From NCBI GenBank assembly GCA_935421135.1, contig OW285193.1, positions 7,620,496 through 7,684,495 of the forward strand: a DNA stretch of 64,000 nt. The letters are read 5' to 3'. The notes beneath the pieces are model-generated. The model had not been told where the DNA came from, searched no databases, and was given only the letters and a program-made list of their open reading frames with translations. Made by a program: the position numbers and the translations under genes. Source of the DNA: Bugulina stolonifera (taxonomy: Eukaryota; Bryozoa; Gymnolaemata; Cheilostomatida; Bugulidae). Positions 38,888-50,367 of this stretch are shown piece by piece. Each line of letters opens with the position of its first letter. Position 1 is the first letter of the stretch.

Positions 38888-39163
38888 GTATGTAGTATAC
38901 TTTCTCCATTGAAATTTATTTGGGTAAAGTGGCAGTCGGTAGTTGATAATTGACTTTTGCATGTGTGCATAGGTAAATGTTAGTTACCCTAGTTGCTCCG
39001 ACTTTCAGTTCTACAAAGGAACTTAGGCTAAGTGTTTTCTAGAGTAGATTACAGTACAACCAAAGTAGCATATACACAGGGTGATTCGTCGCCCTGTGTA
39101 AACACTACTTAAGATAATTTGTAGCATTGATGATTAACAGTTTTTCTGCATTGGAAATTTATT

Positions 39164-39337
39164 TTATAGTTTCTTTACCACTGCTACTGCTTTCTTGTAA
39201 CACTTTTTCACATCAGCAGGCATTAAGTGGAAATTCTTGTATCCAGTATCATAGTCTACTTCCAGGATGCTTTCGAAATCAAATTTATTAATTGTAATGT
39301 GTTGGGTGTAAGCACTTGTACACTCTGACGTAGTGTA
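39164..39337 (-). pseudogene. GNAT fragment (3' part of exon 4)
   Basis: Encodes TSECTSAYTQHITINKFDFE...KNFHLMPADVKKCYKKAVAV to the stop, close to GNAT-1 and GNAT-2. Upstream of TSECTS the homology ends abruptly in unrelated sequence (TAGTGTAATGAATTTCAGC on plus), so the acetyl-CoA loop and all other exons are missing. Confidence 0.85.
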
Positions 39338-39741
39338 ATGAATTTCAGCAAGGATAGTCTCCCTCCGTGTCCCTCGACAACTCCCTAAAGTTGTACGGAC
39401 ACTGCGGCAACGGCTTCTGTGTGTATTATTAATATAATGCCATACCTGGTAGTTCCTAACTAGTCCAATATAAGTCCAGTCTTTGGTAGCATAGAACGAG
39501 TATATTTGATGATCCAACAAAATAACAAGTAGATAGTAACTAGATAAGAACTAGTAAACAACTGAATAGCATAGTAAAAAACAGCTGCTTATATACTAGT
39601 CTGCAAAACCACAAGTGGATTACAAAAGATGATGAAATAGAGGAACTAACAGTCACCTGATAATTAGTTACAGAACGACATAATGGGTAGCGCGTGATTA
39701 GCCGTGTGACTAGCCGTCACTGGACTCTGCTTGTGTAATAT

Positions 39742-40113
39742 TGTAATGGTTTCTGTGATTTGGTGCGGTCGTCCTTGGACGACTATCGACCCAGAAATGA
39801 AGTGCCTATGAGTGGTAATAGGACTTCGCATTACATGAAAGATCGAGCAGTCTCAGTAGCCCAAGAACTACCAAAGACGACCCATCTGGTCCCAAGTCTG
39901 ACCTTCAGACTATACAATGAAAGAGAGTGATCCGACCTAGTAGGCGGTTCGCTAAGCGAATGACCTGACAAAAGGAAGTGAAAGTCTCTGTATCAAGTAT
40001 AGATGTGTCTTTATTGAAAGCCAAGTGTAGACTGAGACAATGAACAGTAAAACAGTGCCCTTTATATAGTATAAGGACTTCCGGCCGACGTGACGTCGGG
40101 AAAAGACGACGTG
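39742..40113 (-). mobile_element. Truncated solo LTR, family 1
   Basis: Starts with the family end TGTAATGGTTTCTGTG and matches 62,502 onward, but stops at GACGACGTGTG where a family-2 LTR begins. The missing half is the U3 end. Confidence 0.75.
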
Positions 40114-41840
40114 TGAAACAGCCTCCGTGGCAATGGCCTCGATCCCTGGGCTAACCACACGAACACTGACATTATTATCCATATTATCCATATTATCCAT
40201 ATTCATTCATGCATGATGTCTTATCTTATACAATTATATTCATGCGTGTTTATACCACTTATATAGAATCAACTACTACTTGTGTACTTTACTATTATTA
40301 CCTGTCAATCAGACTATTGGAATTACAACTTGGTTTTTTCCACATATTGTTAGCAATTATCTTCTCTTGTCTGATTATATTAAATAGAGTCTTTTGCCAT
40401 ATATTATAAGTGTCACTTAGGGCCGATGCTATGGAATAGGCTCATACATATATACTTTATGTTCCAAACTATTGTAAGCACTTTTTGTGCCAAGGCCGAC
40501 CCTTTTTGTGGCCGACCCTTTTTGTGGCCGACGTCGGGTGGAACCATCCATGTTGTTGCATCAGTTCCGGACTCGATACCTTATCGGCCGGCCGATGCCT
40601 TATCGGCCTCTTTTGGCCGGAAATAGAACTAGTATATAAGGCAGCACATTTTCTGCATGAAATCAGTTGTTGATTGCGCTCTAATAAAGCAACATCTCCT
40701 AACTCAAACCTATAGAGGCTTTCTCTTGTAGGCGGGTAACTCCACCGGCGAATCCATAGATCCATGCGGCTCGAGTTCATCCCCATCCTCGTTTAAGCAT
40801 ATCTCTACACCACTTCTATGACTCAGGCCGATCCCGGATTATATATGAATCTAGCGTCAGGCTTAACCCTTTGAGGACCGATCCTCAAATAGTCGGGATC
40901 AGTTGTGTTCTCTGCAGGCCCAATCCCGACAATATCGGGATCCAAGTTACTATGCTATTCCGCTTAGTTTTTTAATCCTACAGTAAACCTAAATTGATAT
41001 TTTAAAAGCTGAGAGTTTTAGCTTTTAAATTGTATGGATAATCTCATTGACAAAAGATATTTGGGTAATCCAATAGCTGATTACTTATCAATAGCAAACC
41101 AGTCCCAACTACACTGGACTTGAAATCAGTGATTGAGGTCAGAAAACTGGGTAGAGTAATAGTCACCATGGCATCGAATTTTTTAATACTTTTGATCTAA
41201 AATTTGTTTATATAGTGACAAAGGACTTGGTGAGGATGCTGCTGATGCTTCCCATCACTTTTTATAGCACATAAAATATATTTTGTACAGTCTATGTCAG
41301 TATGCCATAAATATGGTAAGCCAACATATTCTACACAATGGATGGGCTATTTTACAGCTATAGATCATTTATTTTATTAACAAAGTAAATACATAGAAAA
41401 AGTAAAGACAATGTACAATCTTGCATGCTATTTGTAGCAACAAACAGAACTAAGATATCTCAAGTAGTATTGAAGTTATAAATATTTTAGTACATGATGT
41501 ACAGATGTATGACTCAGTTGAAAAATTAATTGGGCCTGTTGGGTCTGTTATGCAATATTTAATTGGTCCTCAAAGGGTTAAGATCCTAGAATACCAGATC
41601 TTTCATTGCACTCCTCTGGAGTATAAAGTCTACAAGACCTACGTCGGTCCTGAGCTCTTCAATGAGTCTCAGCATCGGCCTACATCTGATACATACTAAT
41701 AAGAGCACCTACATGTAATAACTGTTCACTCTTTATGTAATGAGCAGAAGGTTACTTGGTCGGCATCTACCACCTTCTAAGCCTTTCCCATACCAGTGGC
41801 CTATCGGCACTCGTATGTAACTATACTCAAAAACATTACA
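40112..41840 (+). mobile_element. Solo LTR, family 2, split by a MITE
   Basis: Begins TGTGAAACAGCCTCCGTGG and ends CATTACA followed by ATAT, like the intact copy at 50,368. Contains GTATATAAGGCAG (TATA) and AATAAAGCAACATCTCC (polyadenylation region). It is interrupted at 40,867-41,577 by a piggyBac-like MITE; without it the length is about 1.0 kb, as in the other copy. Confidence 0.78.
40867..41577. mobile_element. piggyBac-like MITE (711 bp) with TTAA target duplication
   Basis: Terminal inverted repeats CCCTTTGAGGACC (left) and GGTCCTCAAAGGG (right), 13 bp perfect, each flanked by TTAA (40863-40866 and 41578-41581). TTAA duplication and CCC...GGG ends are hallmarks of piggyBac elements. 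No transposase is encoded. It sits inside a solo LTR. Confidence 0.85.
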
Positions 41841-41845
41841 ATATC

Positions 41846-42470
41846 CCCATGTCCTTCTTTGATGTTATGTTGTACATCACAAGAATGAACTTGAGCACAT
41901 AAGAAGTATTTCTGAAAATGAATACAAATAATACCTAAGAGACATTATAGAAAAAGCAATCGAACATAACAACATAACAACATAACATCAAAGAAGGACA
42001 TGGGAATATCACTGAAGGAAATGTAACAATACTAAGCAGGAACAGAACCAAGAACAATATCAGAAGAAAAATATTAGAAGCATTAACATCAGACAGCACA
42101 AGGACAATCCTATCCTCTAAAACTATTTTGTAACTAACCTAATTAACACTAACCAACTATACCATACATAATAGATGAATTTTTACCTGTAATTACGTGT
42201 ATATTTATTAGCAATAATTTAATCCATAATACATATATTTATTAGTACCCTTTGATGTATAGCTTTAATTCTTTCATCTATGTAGGTCTAAATTGTATGA
42301 ACAGTTTTAAGCTTTCCTTCTTAACCTAATACATCCGTTTAGCTTTTTCTCTTTAATGTATTTAAATAAAGTAGCCCTTACTTTTCTAAACTTCATTCCT
42401 CTGATGATGACGTATGGATGTACATCGAAATACTAGGAGTCAATAAAAATATAAAAAATTCGTCTCGTCT
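41846..42470 (+). mobile_element. Probable Penelope-like retroelement 3' relic with inverted repeat
   Basis: A perfect 28-bp inverted repeat (41846-41873 and 41977-42004) is followed by a short frame ITEGNVTILSRNRTKN then RRKILEAL, like the end of GIY-YIG-bearing retroelements. A tail CTGATGATGACG...CATCGAAATACTAGG before AATAAAAAT resembles the usual 3' end of such elements. Assignment is tentative. Confidence 0.4.
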
Positions 42471-42892
42471 TATTATTCATCATGAGTAGATATAGAATCA
42501 TATTTGGTAAGTAAACCAGGGGTTTATATAAATTGCCTTAATGTATTCTTAGCAAATTTTAATGGTGCTCTCAATGCTTGTAGCAGTTGCTAGAATATTC
42601 TACATTCTACATTCAAGTTCTGCATGCATGCTATTGAACAAAAATACTCTCTAGGTCAGATATAATAATAATTAAATTAGTATATTTATATTATTTTCAT
42701 GAAAAGTGAAGTAGTAATTAACAGTACTACAGACCATTATGCATCACTGAAAGCTAAAAATTGAAAGGGAACTTTTTATATAGCACTGTTTTTTATAAAC
42801 AAAATATATTTTGTCAATGTTTATACAAAGCACATAACTCACATATAGCAGGGAATACATGTTCACTGACTATTATATAGCCATATGTACCA

Positions 42893-42965
42893 TGGGCACT
42901 AATAAGCTATTAGTCATAATTAGAAGTTGTCCTCTCCTAATTTATCTTCCTCTTCTTTTTTCTCC
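42893..42965. mobile_element. Half copy of the fold-back MITE
   Basis: CATGGGCACTAATAAGCTATT through AGAAGTTGTCCTCTCCTAATTT matches the left arm and loop of the element at 1605-1726. The right arm is absent. Confidence 0.75.
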
Positions 42966-43435
42966 TTTGTCAATGAATTAGTCAACACACACAGTTAAAC
43001 ACCCTGATTCCTCATACATACACTAGTCAATGTAATGAGAACAGAGTCAGAGAGACACTATGTGGACAAAACTAATTGTTCAAGGATGTTCTGGTCATGC
43101 AAATGGCATAGAAAACCCAGTTCAATATTTCAGGAAATATCTTGATGTACAAGAAGAAGCACTTACACACTGTGGTAGTGTGGTACATATAGCCCACAAG
43201 TAATCTATGGTAAATACAATTAATGCAAGATATTTATAACATAGAGAAACTACAAGTATTAGTTAAAACCATTTGGAATGTCTCTAGAAGATACCTAGAA
43301 GATACCTGTTCTTGTACCTGAGACTGTGTATTACATCAAAATTAGGTTTTTTTATCTGTTTCGATTAAAAGAGATTTACATACGCGTACATTAGGGGTAG
43401 AAAAGAAATGCGATTAACAAGCTCATGATTAATAA

Positions 43436-43553
43436 TATTTTATTATTATTATATTATATTATATTATATTATATTATATTATATTATATTATATCATATT
43501 ATATTATATTATATTATATTATATCATATTATATTATATTATATTATATTATT
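43436..43553. repeat. (ATATT)n microsatellite
   Basis: About 118 bp of near-perfect pentanucleotide repeat ending 28 bp before the PAN exon of lectin-like gene 2. Nothing comparable is at this place in gene 1. In frame it encodes repeated Ile-Leu-Tyr-Tyr. Confidence 0.95.
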
Positions 43554-43581
43554 GGGCCATTGCTTGTATCATTCTATTTAG

Positions 43582-44752
43582 TGACCGCTATGATGATGGT
43601 CCAGAGGGTAGACTGCGGTTACTATAAAGAGGCTACGTTCACCAGATATGAGATGCCATCTGCTGGTCTCCTTGATAAATCGTTATCCACGGCTTGGAGT
43701 TCTCTCTCTCACCCTAGATGTATTCAAGACTGTCTCAGCAAAGATGACTGCCAAGGAACTCTCTATGACCCACTGACTAACAACTGTAGAATGATAACTT
43801 GTGTCAATCCTAACCTACTCACTCTTCAGCATTCAGATGTGTTCAAACTATACATTGTCAGTGGGTTGAACAGGAAGGAGCTGGCGAGAGGTTGGAGATT
43901 ATTATTTATTTACTATTAGACGGAAAGGCAGTCATGGAGACAAAATAATTGATTAACTCATTACATCTAAGTCACCAATTTCCAAATTCAAGTCGTTTCA
44001 CTTTTGCCAAATAATTTTACTTTAATACAGTCATGCTATTATTTGCACTCCGAACTTCACTCCTATTTTTTCGCTGTTGAAATATGATATAGAAATGATA
44101 AAATAAATATGAAGGCGCCAATGCTTTGACTGTTCAAAGAGTGATTCTCAACCCAATCTTGCTGCTAAATGTTAGAGTAGGTACATGTATGTCTACATTG
44201 TACTGCAGGAAAACCAGCGTATATGTCTTCTACCTTGACTCAACTGAACGTCGATCCAAACCTATACATAGCCTCTAAGGCTAACGATGGCGTGTATTTC
44301 AACCCTCATGATCAATATGGGTCAACAGCAGGCACAGAGTTAGAGAACCGTCCTTGGTGGAGAGTTGATCTGGAGAGTGTCTTCTGCATCTGGGAAGTGA
44401 ATATTCTTAACACTGGACAAACAATAGGTGAGCATGAATTCTATTAGTTTGTCAGAGTTGCTACCAAATATTAAATCATCTCATGCTTTGGTTCTATAAT
44501 TATTATAAAGGTGCAGACTCGAATCTGTACAAGGATACAAAGAATGTCGAAGTCACGGTTGCCATGGAAACAGGAGATTTGGAGTTTACAGGATCTAACA
44601 GAGAGGTTCTGTGTAACTACCATGATGGCATTCTGAATCCAAACTACACTCTTGTCAGATGTGAGCAGCTAATCAGAGGACAGTTTGTTCAAATTCTATT
44701 GAACGCAACAAGCAGTCTACTCTTGTTTGAGGTCGAAGTGTATGGCATATAA
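43582..44752 (+). CDS. PAN/apple-like plus F5/8C (F-type lectin-like) protein, copy 2, leader uncertain
   Basis: Exons: 43582-43890, 44209-44427, 44511-44752, the same sizes and phases as gene 1. The protein is about 90 percent like gene 1 by eye: PAN-like cysteines retained, except that one Cys is Ser (AWSSLSHPRC against AWSCLSQPRC). NRPWWRVDLESVFCIWEVNI is present and the end is LLLFEVEVYGI. The matching first exon at about 43,285-43,330 has lost its ATG (GATACCTAGAAGATACCTG), so the normal signal peptide is missing. An in-frame ATG at 43425 would read through the (ATATT)n repeat and supply a hydrophobic stretch. The gene is either a pseudogene or has adopted a new start. Its tail faces GNAT-3, 261 bp away. 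Confidence 0.62.
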
Positions 44753-45013
44753 GAATTCTTTGTAAATTCAGCACAAAATTCTTCGCCATGAAGCCATTGC
44801 ACATTTAAATGCATATACATGTACTTGGATGTAAAAATGCAAACTTAGAGCATGGTTTGGTGGCTAAATCATTAGTTAAGCCAAGTCTAGCTTTATTTTT
44901 CTCTGCATGTGTATGATGAACACTGCATTACATTATACATGTAATTTATTTGTAATATGTTTGTAACAGTTGTGAATTAATTGGTGTTTATAGAATGCTG
45001 CTACAATTCTAAT

Positions 45014-48000
45014 CTACAACTTCTTTATTAATATTGCTGCAGTTTTGTGTGACACTTTAATATTTTCTGGCATCTGCTGGAAATAAATGTATGTACTTTC
45101 ATAATCCATTTCTAGAACTTTCTCAAAGTTGAATCTGTTGATTTTGTTCCGCTGAGTGAAAGCACTGGTACTCTCTGACACGACCAATTGGAATCCATCT
45201 TCTTTAGCAATGTCTAGAACCTTTGCTGTCATTTCATTGGCTATTCCTTGTCTGGTATATTCTTGAAGTACCACTGTGTTCTGTATTTTCATTGCTTGAT
45301 TTACTCTATAATGAACAGCACATCAGGTGTGGTAAAATATCATTAGGTATGAAGTTGTCCTCTCTTATTAAAGAGGAAACAATTCCAGCTAAGACAATCA
45401 CACGAGTACTTGTATTATAATATGAGTACACGAGTACCAAATCAATTCAAATTTATAATTGTTCTGAGCTTTAGTTACTAGCATTTGGAGTATACTGGTA
45501 CATAAATATCTAGACTAACCCATATTGGTTGAAGACATCAGCTTTACTAAATAGCTCGTCTAAAAATAAACTCAGGGCTGTCACCTTCTCAACTGTGTCT
45601 GGTTTGAAAGGATATTTACTAAAGTTCAGTGTGGGTTTTACTGTTGGTTGTCCTTTAGGGTAACAAGTACTTAATAGAACAAAACCAGCAACCTGAAATA
45701 AATAAATATAATCCCGACTTTACTCGGCATCTTTCATATAATTCCAATACAGCATTATATTATTTAAGATGAACTAAAATTACAAACATGCTTTTCTTGA
45801 CCTAGTTGCATTGTATTTCCATCTAGTTGAGTGTGAAATACCATTTACCAAAGTTCTAAACAATAGCGACTTCTACCTGGTAAAGTATGTACTTAGTTGG
45901 AACAAATGAAAGCATTGGTAGGGCATACTTTGCTCTAGATTGAACACAAGATGGCGAAAGCATACTCTTCCCACAATGCAACCACTCTCACCATTTTAAT
46001 CACGCGTGCATGTATATAATTATATTGCACAATATGCTGTACAGTTAGATACTGTTAGCGAGTTAACTGGGATTGGCACTAAACAGTCAATTATCAGATG
46101 ATATCGTTCCTAAATACCCCAATGAAACATGTTAGTGTATGCAAAAGTGGAACATCCAGTTTGTCTACGTTTACTTGTGTTAGATTCTGTTTGGAAATCA
46201 ATTCATAAAACTATTGTGCTAGCTTTATACAAAGATATGTGTCTTAACCGATGGGAATCACTTATAATATTATGGATCTGGTCTGAAGGGAGACGACCTC
46301 ACCTACCTTTTGTTTCTCAGTCTCCCAGGCCACAATACAAGGTGTACTGTCATATGACATGTAGTCTTCAAACACAGATGCAAGATGTTCCTTATTGTCT
46401 CCTTCCACCATACCCATTATGGCAGAGTTTAACGGTTCATAAATCCAGAACTGGTACCAACCTTCCAAGAGCTCTCTCCATCTGGTCACCTTGTCCTCCG
46501 CTCTCCAAACCTACAGAATAGATTCACGTACATGTGCAGTATGCTTTGATAAGATAATTATCAGACCCTCAATTGTGAAGGTGTGAAGTGTGAAGGTGAA
46601 TTAACTTATAATGCAGTATTGGTTGGCTTCTTCATGTTCTAGTTTGTTTACAATATATAAACATCATACAGTGTAGCACATGGCGTAGAATGTAGTAATT
46701 GAGATTGCAAATTATTATTACTTTTCATAACTAATTATTCTTCTGTTAACTGTAGCTGCGATTGTGTACATGAGTTCATTGCTGTTGTCTGTTTATTACT
46801 CTTAGTTGGTCACAACTCAACTAAAGTAGTATCCTGTGGCATGGTCAAAAGGCGAGACAACTCTAAACAAAATCCTGACCAGTGAAATACATTTAGGACA
46901 TAAGGTGGCTAAACTTCAGACCCAGGCCGATTTACGAAAATATTTTCCGGCACACATCCTTCACAGGGTCGCGAACACACCGGCCTGGTCCAAAAGCAAA
47001 ATTATCATTTTCGCGCGAAGAAACCAGGTGTGCCGATGAGCTAGGGATGGTTTCGTCCGGCCAAGAGAAAAACCCAGGCCAATAGCCCTTCTGACCTGGG
47101 TCAGACGGCCATCTTGTGATTTTTATTTGCGACCCAGGTCCGTCCAAGAGGTCGCGAAAACACCTATAGCACCATCTCTAATATCTTTGATGTACTAGGT
47201 GCTATAAGCTGTGGTCATATACTTGATTGAACACGTCAGTACATTGGTCGGATACAATGTATGTACATGCTCCTTCAATTAGAATCCTCAAAAGTATAAT
47301 TGCTTTCTTTTCATAGAAAATAATATTAAATTAATAAGACAAGTTTTGAATCAATATAATTGCTGCTTTAGACAAGCTAACTTAGAACAAGTATTGGGCT
47401 CTTTGTGCTTCTCCCAACTATTTGATTATCAATAAATAGCAAGTAGTAACACATTTCAAGTCGATCTTATCACTGGTTTCTATGTACACCTGCATAATTG
47501 ATGTTGGAAGCATAGTCTGATCGACCACACTCAGGCGCTTCCCACATCCGTGCCCTCGCCACCCGTGTGTACTCATCGGCAGAAACCTTACAATACACCT
47601 GAAAGGGGGCAGCATTGACCTAGTGAACTCTGGACTTTCACGTAGGAAATCAGGGTTCATTTCCTGTAAAGGTTATTGGTCTTAGCAAGAGCATACAATC
47701 TTACAATGCCCCTGTGCCATGCAGTCACTTTGTTCTGCTGAGAGAGGTATTAAATTTGCATTAAATAAGAACTGTGTATAATTATGTTATAATGTAGCGA
47801 ATACTTAGAAAATCTTCGCTAAATGAGAGTCGTCTTCTCTTTCTGTTGTAAGTTGTCTACTCTTACCTTAAACCCCAACCTCAATATATACGTCTCTTAG
47901 TACATAATATAGTAACTGTTAATTGCTAGCTGAGAATAGCATGGTGGACTATCTACTCGACTCCTTGATCCTGCTTTCTTACCTCAGGTTTATAATGGGA

Positions 48001-48093
48001 AATAAAACTGGTTTAAAACATACACGTACTTGAAGTGCATAGAATTACAATTTTTATATTTATACAATTTACCTGAATTTCAATATTTTTCAT
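45014..48093 (-). CDS. GNAT acyltransferase, arylalkylamine N-acetyltransferase-like (GNAT-3)
   Basis: Exons: 48093-48073 (MKNIEIQ), 46510-46307, 45692-45520, 45305-45014; 229 residues with intact phases. Exon 3 is 12 nt shorter than in its relatives (YPKGQPTVKPTLNFSKYPF). The conserved core reads WIYEPLNSAIMG, STPCIVAWETEKQKVAGFVL, and motif A VLQEYTRQGIANEM in place of VLPEY. The C-terminus is of the SESTSAFTQRNKINRFNFEK type shared with GNAT-4 and GNAT-5. The gene faces lectin-like gene 2 tail to tail. Immediately upstream is a tandem repeat carrying CCAAT-type boxes. Confidence 0.75.
46830..47170. repeat. GC-rich repeat-like island in GNAT-3 intron 1
   Basis: Unlike its AT-rich surroundings. 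It contains repeated words CAGGCC, ACCAGG and GACCCAGG, and GGTCGCGAA in two places (46,968 and 47,151). It looks like an inserted element; no family was recognised and its open frames are not convincing. Confidence 0.4.
47505..47640. repeat. Dispersed repeat fragment
   Basis: AGTCTGATCGACCACACTC...GCGCTTCCCAC is the reverse complement of a segment at 26,690-26,745 in GNAT-1, indicating a shared repeat. Family unknown. Confidence 0.5.
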
Positions 48094-48162
48094 TATCTAC
48101 ATGTATCTCCTCTAGACCAGACAAAACCAATTTAGAGCAGATCGAACTGTGGTGCCTAAAAT

Positions 48163-48305
48163 CAAACCAATCATAGAGTAGAGTAGAAATATAAACCAAT
48201 CATAGAGTAGAGTAGAAATATAAACCAATCATAGAGAAGAGTAGAAATATAAACCAATCATAGAGTAGAGTAGAAATATAAACCAATCATAGAGTAGAGT
48301 ATAAG
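48163..48305. promoter_or_regulatory. 29-bp tandem array with CCAAT boxes upstream of GNAT-3
   Basis: Nearly five copies of a 29-bp unit (AAACCAATCATAGAGTAGAG + TAGAAATAT), starting 70 bp upstream of the GNAT-3 ATG. Each copy holds CCAAT, which reads ATTGG in the direction of the gene. GNAT-4 and GNAT-5 have only a single degenerate counterpart (CATAAAGTAGAGTA, CATAGAGTAGAGTA). A regulatory role is inference. Confidence 0.55.
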
Positions 48306-49187
48306 TATAAATATTCATAATTATTCACTATCAACTGTGTACATGTTTCAATTCCCAGTTGATCAGAGTTGGGAACAATGGAAATCGTACAGGTACATGT
48401 ATTTGTAGAGATGTAGTAAGACTAGTCAACAAGTTCATCGTTCAATGCAATAGTCAGTCAGCAAATCAGAAAGTTCAGAATGGTTGTTAACTCATAAACG
48501 TTTAATCCGTTGGCTGGTTAATAACTTATATTATACATTAAAACCTTGCATAATTTTATATAACATAATAGTAATATGTACAGTTGTAAACTGTACTCAC
48601 ATACATGTAGTTCTAACCAAAAGTCAATGGGTGAAGTACACCAACATATCAAGCTACAGTCTTTAACCCAGTTAATTGACTTGGAACTGAGGTTGTCTTA
48701 TAGCATTGGTAGCCATGAATTACTGCAAAGCAAAGCTAATTTTTGCAAAAGTTTTGGTAAAGGATGCTGTGTGGTTTATAACAAACATATTAATTATCCA
48801 AATAACTATATTATTCTAGTATACATATACATCTTTAAAGTTTTATATCCAAAACATTGTACAACATCAGCATGTCGCTAGGCTAGGAGAACGGCAATTG
48901 GTCACATGACTGATTCTCATGCCGCATTTCTCGGTACCAAGCAAATAAACACTTCATTTTTATTACATCTACTTTGCCAGAGTTAGAAGTAGCCCTGCTA
49001 AGAAAATTCACTGACAATAAATATCGCTACCTTTGAAACATTCACCTTCTGGGTCAACAAAGATATTTGTACAATCCATTAAATAATAAATGCTGGGAAA
49101 TTAGTCTCTGTACACGATTCAATGCCTGACTACATCAAATGATAATATTACACCAATTATTAATAGCAGTACTACATTTTAGAAGCA
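48306..49187. other. Non-coding stretch upstream of GNAT-3
   Basis: No exon with credible splice signals or family similarity was found on either strand; short ORFs only. Confidence 0.5.
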
Positions 49188-49545
49188 ACAACAGTAGTAG
49201 TAGTAGCAGTGGCAGTAGTAGCAGCAGCAGTAGCAGTAGTAGTTGTAGTAGTAGTAGTAGTTGTAATAGCAGTAGTAGTTGTAGTAGCAGCAGTAGTAGT
49301 AGCAGTAGCAGCGGCAGTAGCAGTAGTTGTAGTAGCAGTAGTAGTTGTAGTAGCAGTAGTAGTAATTGTTGTAATAGTACATGTAGCAGTAGCAGTAGCA
49401 GCAGCAGTCGCAGTAGCAGTAGCAGTAGTTGTAGTAGTAGCAGTAGTTGTAGTAGTAGTAGCAGTAGTAGTAATTGTTGTAATAGTACATGTAGCAGTAG
49501 CAATATTAGCATTAGTAGTTGAAGTAGTAGCAGTAGCAGGTACAA
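49188..49545. repeat. Compound (TAG/CAG)n trinucleotide island
   Basis: About 360 bp of AGT/AGC triplets. A 50-bp higher-order block (TAGTAATTGTTGTAATAGTA then CATGTAGCAGTAGCAG) occurs twice, about 110 bp apart. Long poly-Ser, poly-Leu and poly-Val frames are by-products. Confidence 0.95.
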
Positions 49546-50367
49546 ATAATAGTAACTATAATACATGTATATGCTATTTAGCAAACCTGTTGTGTTGGTT
49601 TGGATGTTAGTAGCTGTGTGGAGTATCAATGCTGCAGTGGACTTCTACACAGATATATTGATTAATAATAAAATTATAACAACGTTCAGCACCAAGCAGT
49701 ACTAATCTACTCTGTCTTCATTGAGCTCTATGCCTTTATCCTTCCCCGGAGAACTAGACAGTATAATATAATTACTTGTTATTACATATTAATGTACATC
49801 TCTGTAACATTCCATTATTTCACCCACATCACCAACCATAATTGAGTTGTAAAATTAATGCATTAAATAATTGGCCTACAAGTGTATGACCCAACATATC
49901 AAAACTTCTGCAATTACTAAAGATTGATGGACGTCTTCTTTCTCTCTCAACAAGCTAGCCTGAGTTTCATGCACCTATTCCAATGGTAAAGGCTGGCAAC
50001 CAAATATTTAACAGGTAGAGGCTATTGCCAGTCTAGCATTTCTAGTCTATTGATTATTTTAAAGTCATCTTCTAGAGTACAGCACTGTTGTACTACAACA
50101 TGATGTGTATTAGAAATCTAAAGAGACAGAGAGAAGAAAACTCCCCTTTATAACCAAGGCTAAACAGTTTCCTTTCCTTCTAGAGTGACTTTGTTACACT
50201 CAATAGTAACACAATGCTATGTGTTTATACATGTAAGTATAAACAAGCTGTTGAACATATTTGAGGAGTCATGTTTTCCATCTGTACCATACAATATTAG
50301 CTGCAAGATTTCGATGAAAATTCACTTATTTTTATTCAGCCCACGTTAGGATTATATAATATAATAT
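49546..50367. other. Non-coding spacer
   Basis: No supported gene. Contains a degenerate AGAGAAGAAAACTCC motif (about 50,130) of the kind scattered through the window. Confidence 0.5.

Noticed and set aside
40469..40786. 105-codon minus-strand frame
   Set aside because: Antisense within a solo LTR; no retroelement protein similarity.
49135..49629. Poly-Leu, poly-Ser and poly-Val open frames
   Set aside because: Open in several frames on both strands only because of the TAG/CAG repeat; no splice or family support.
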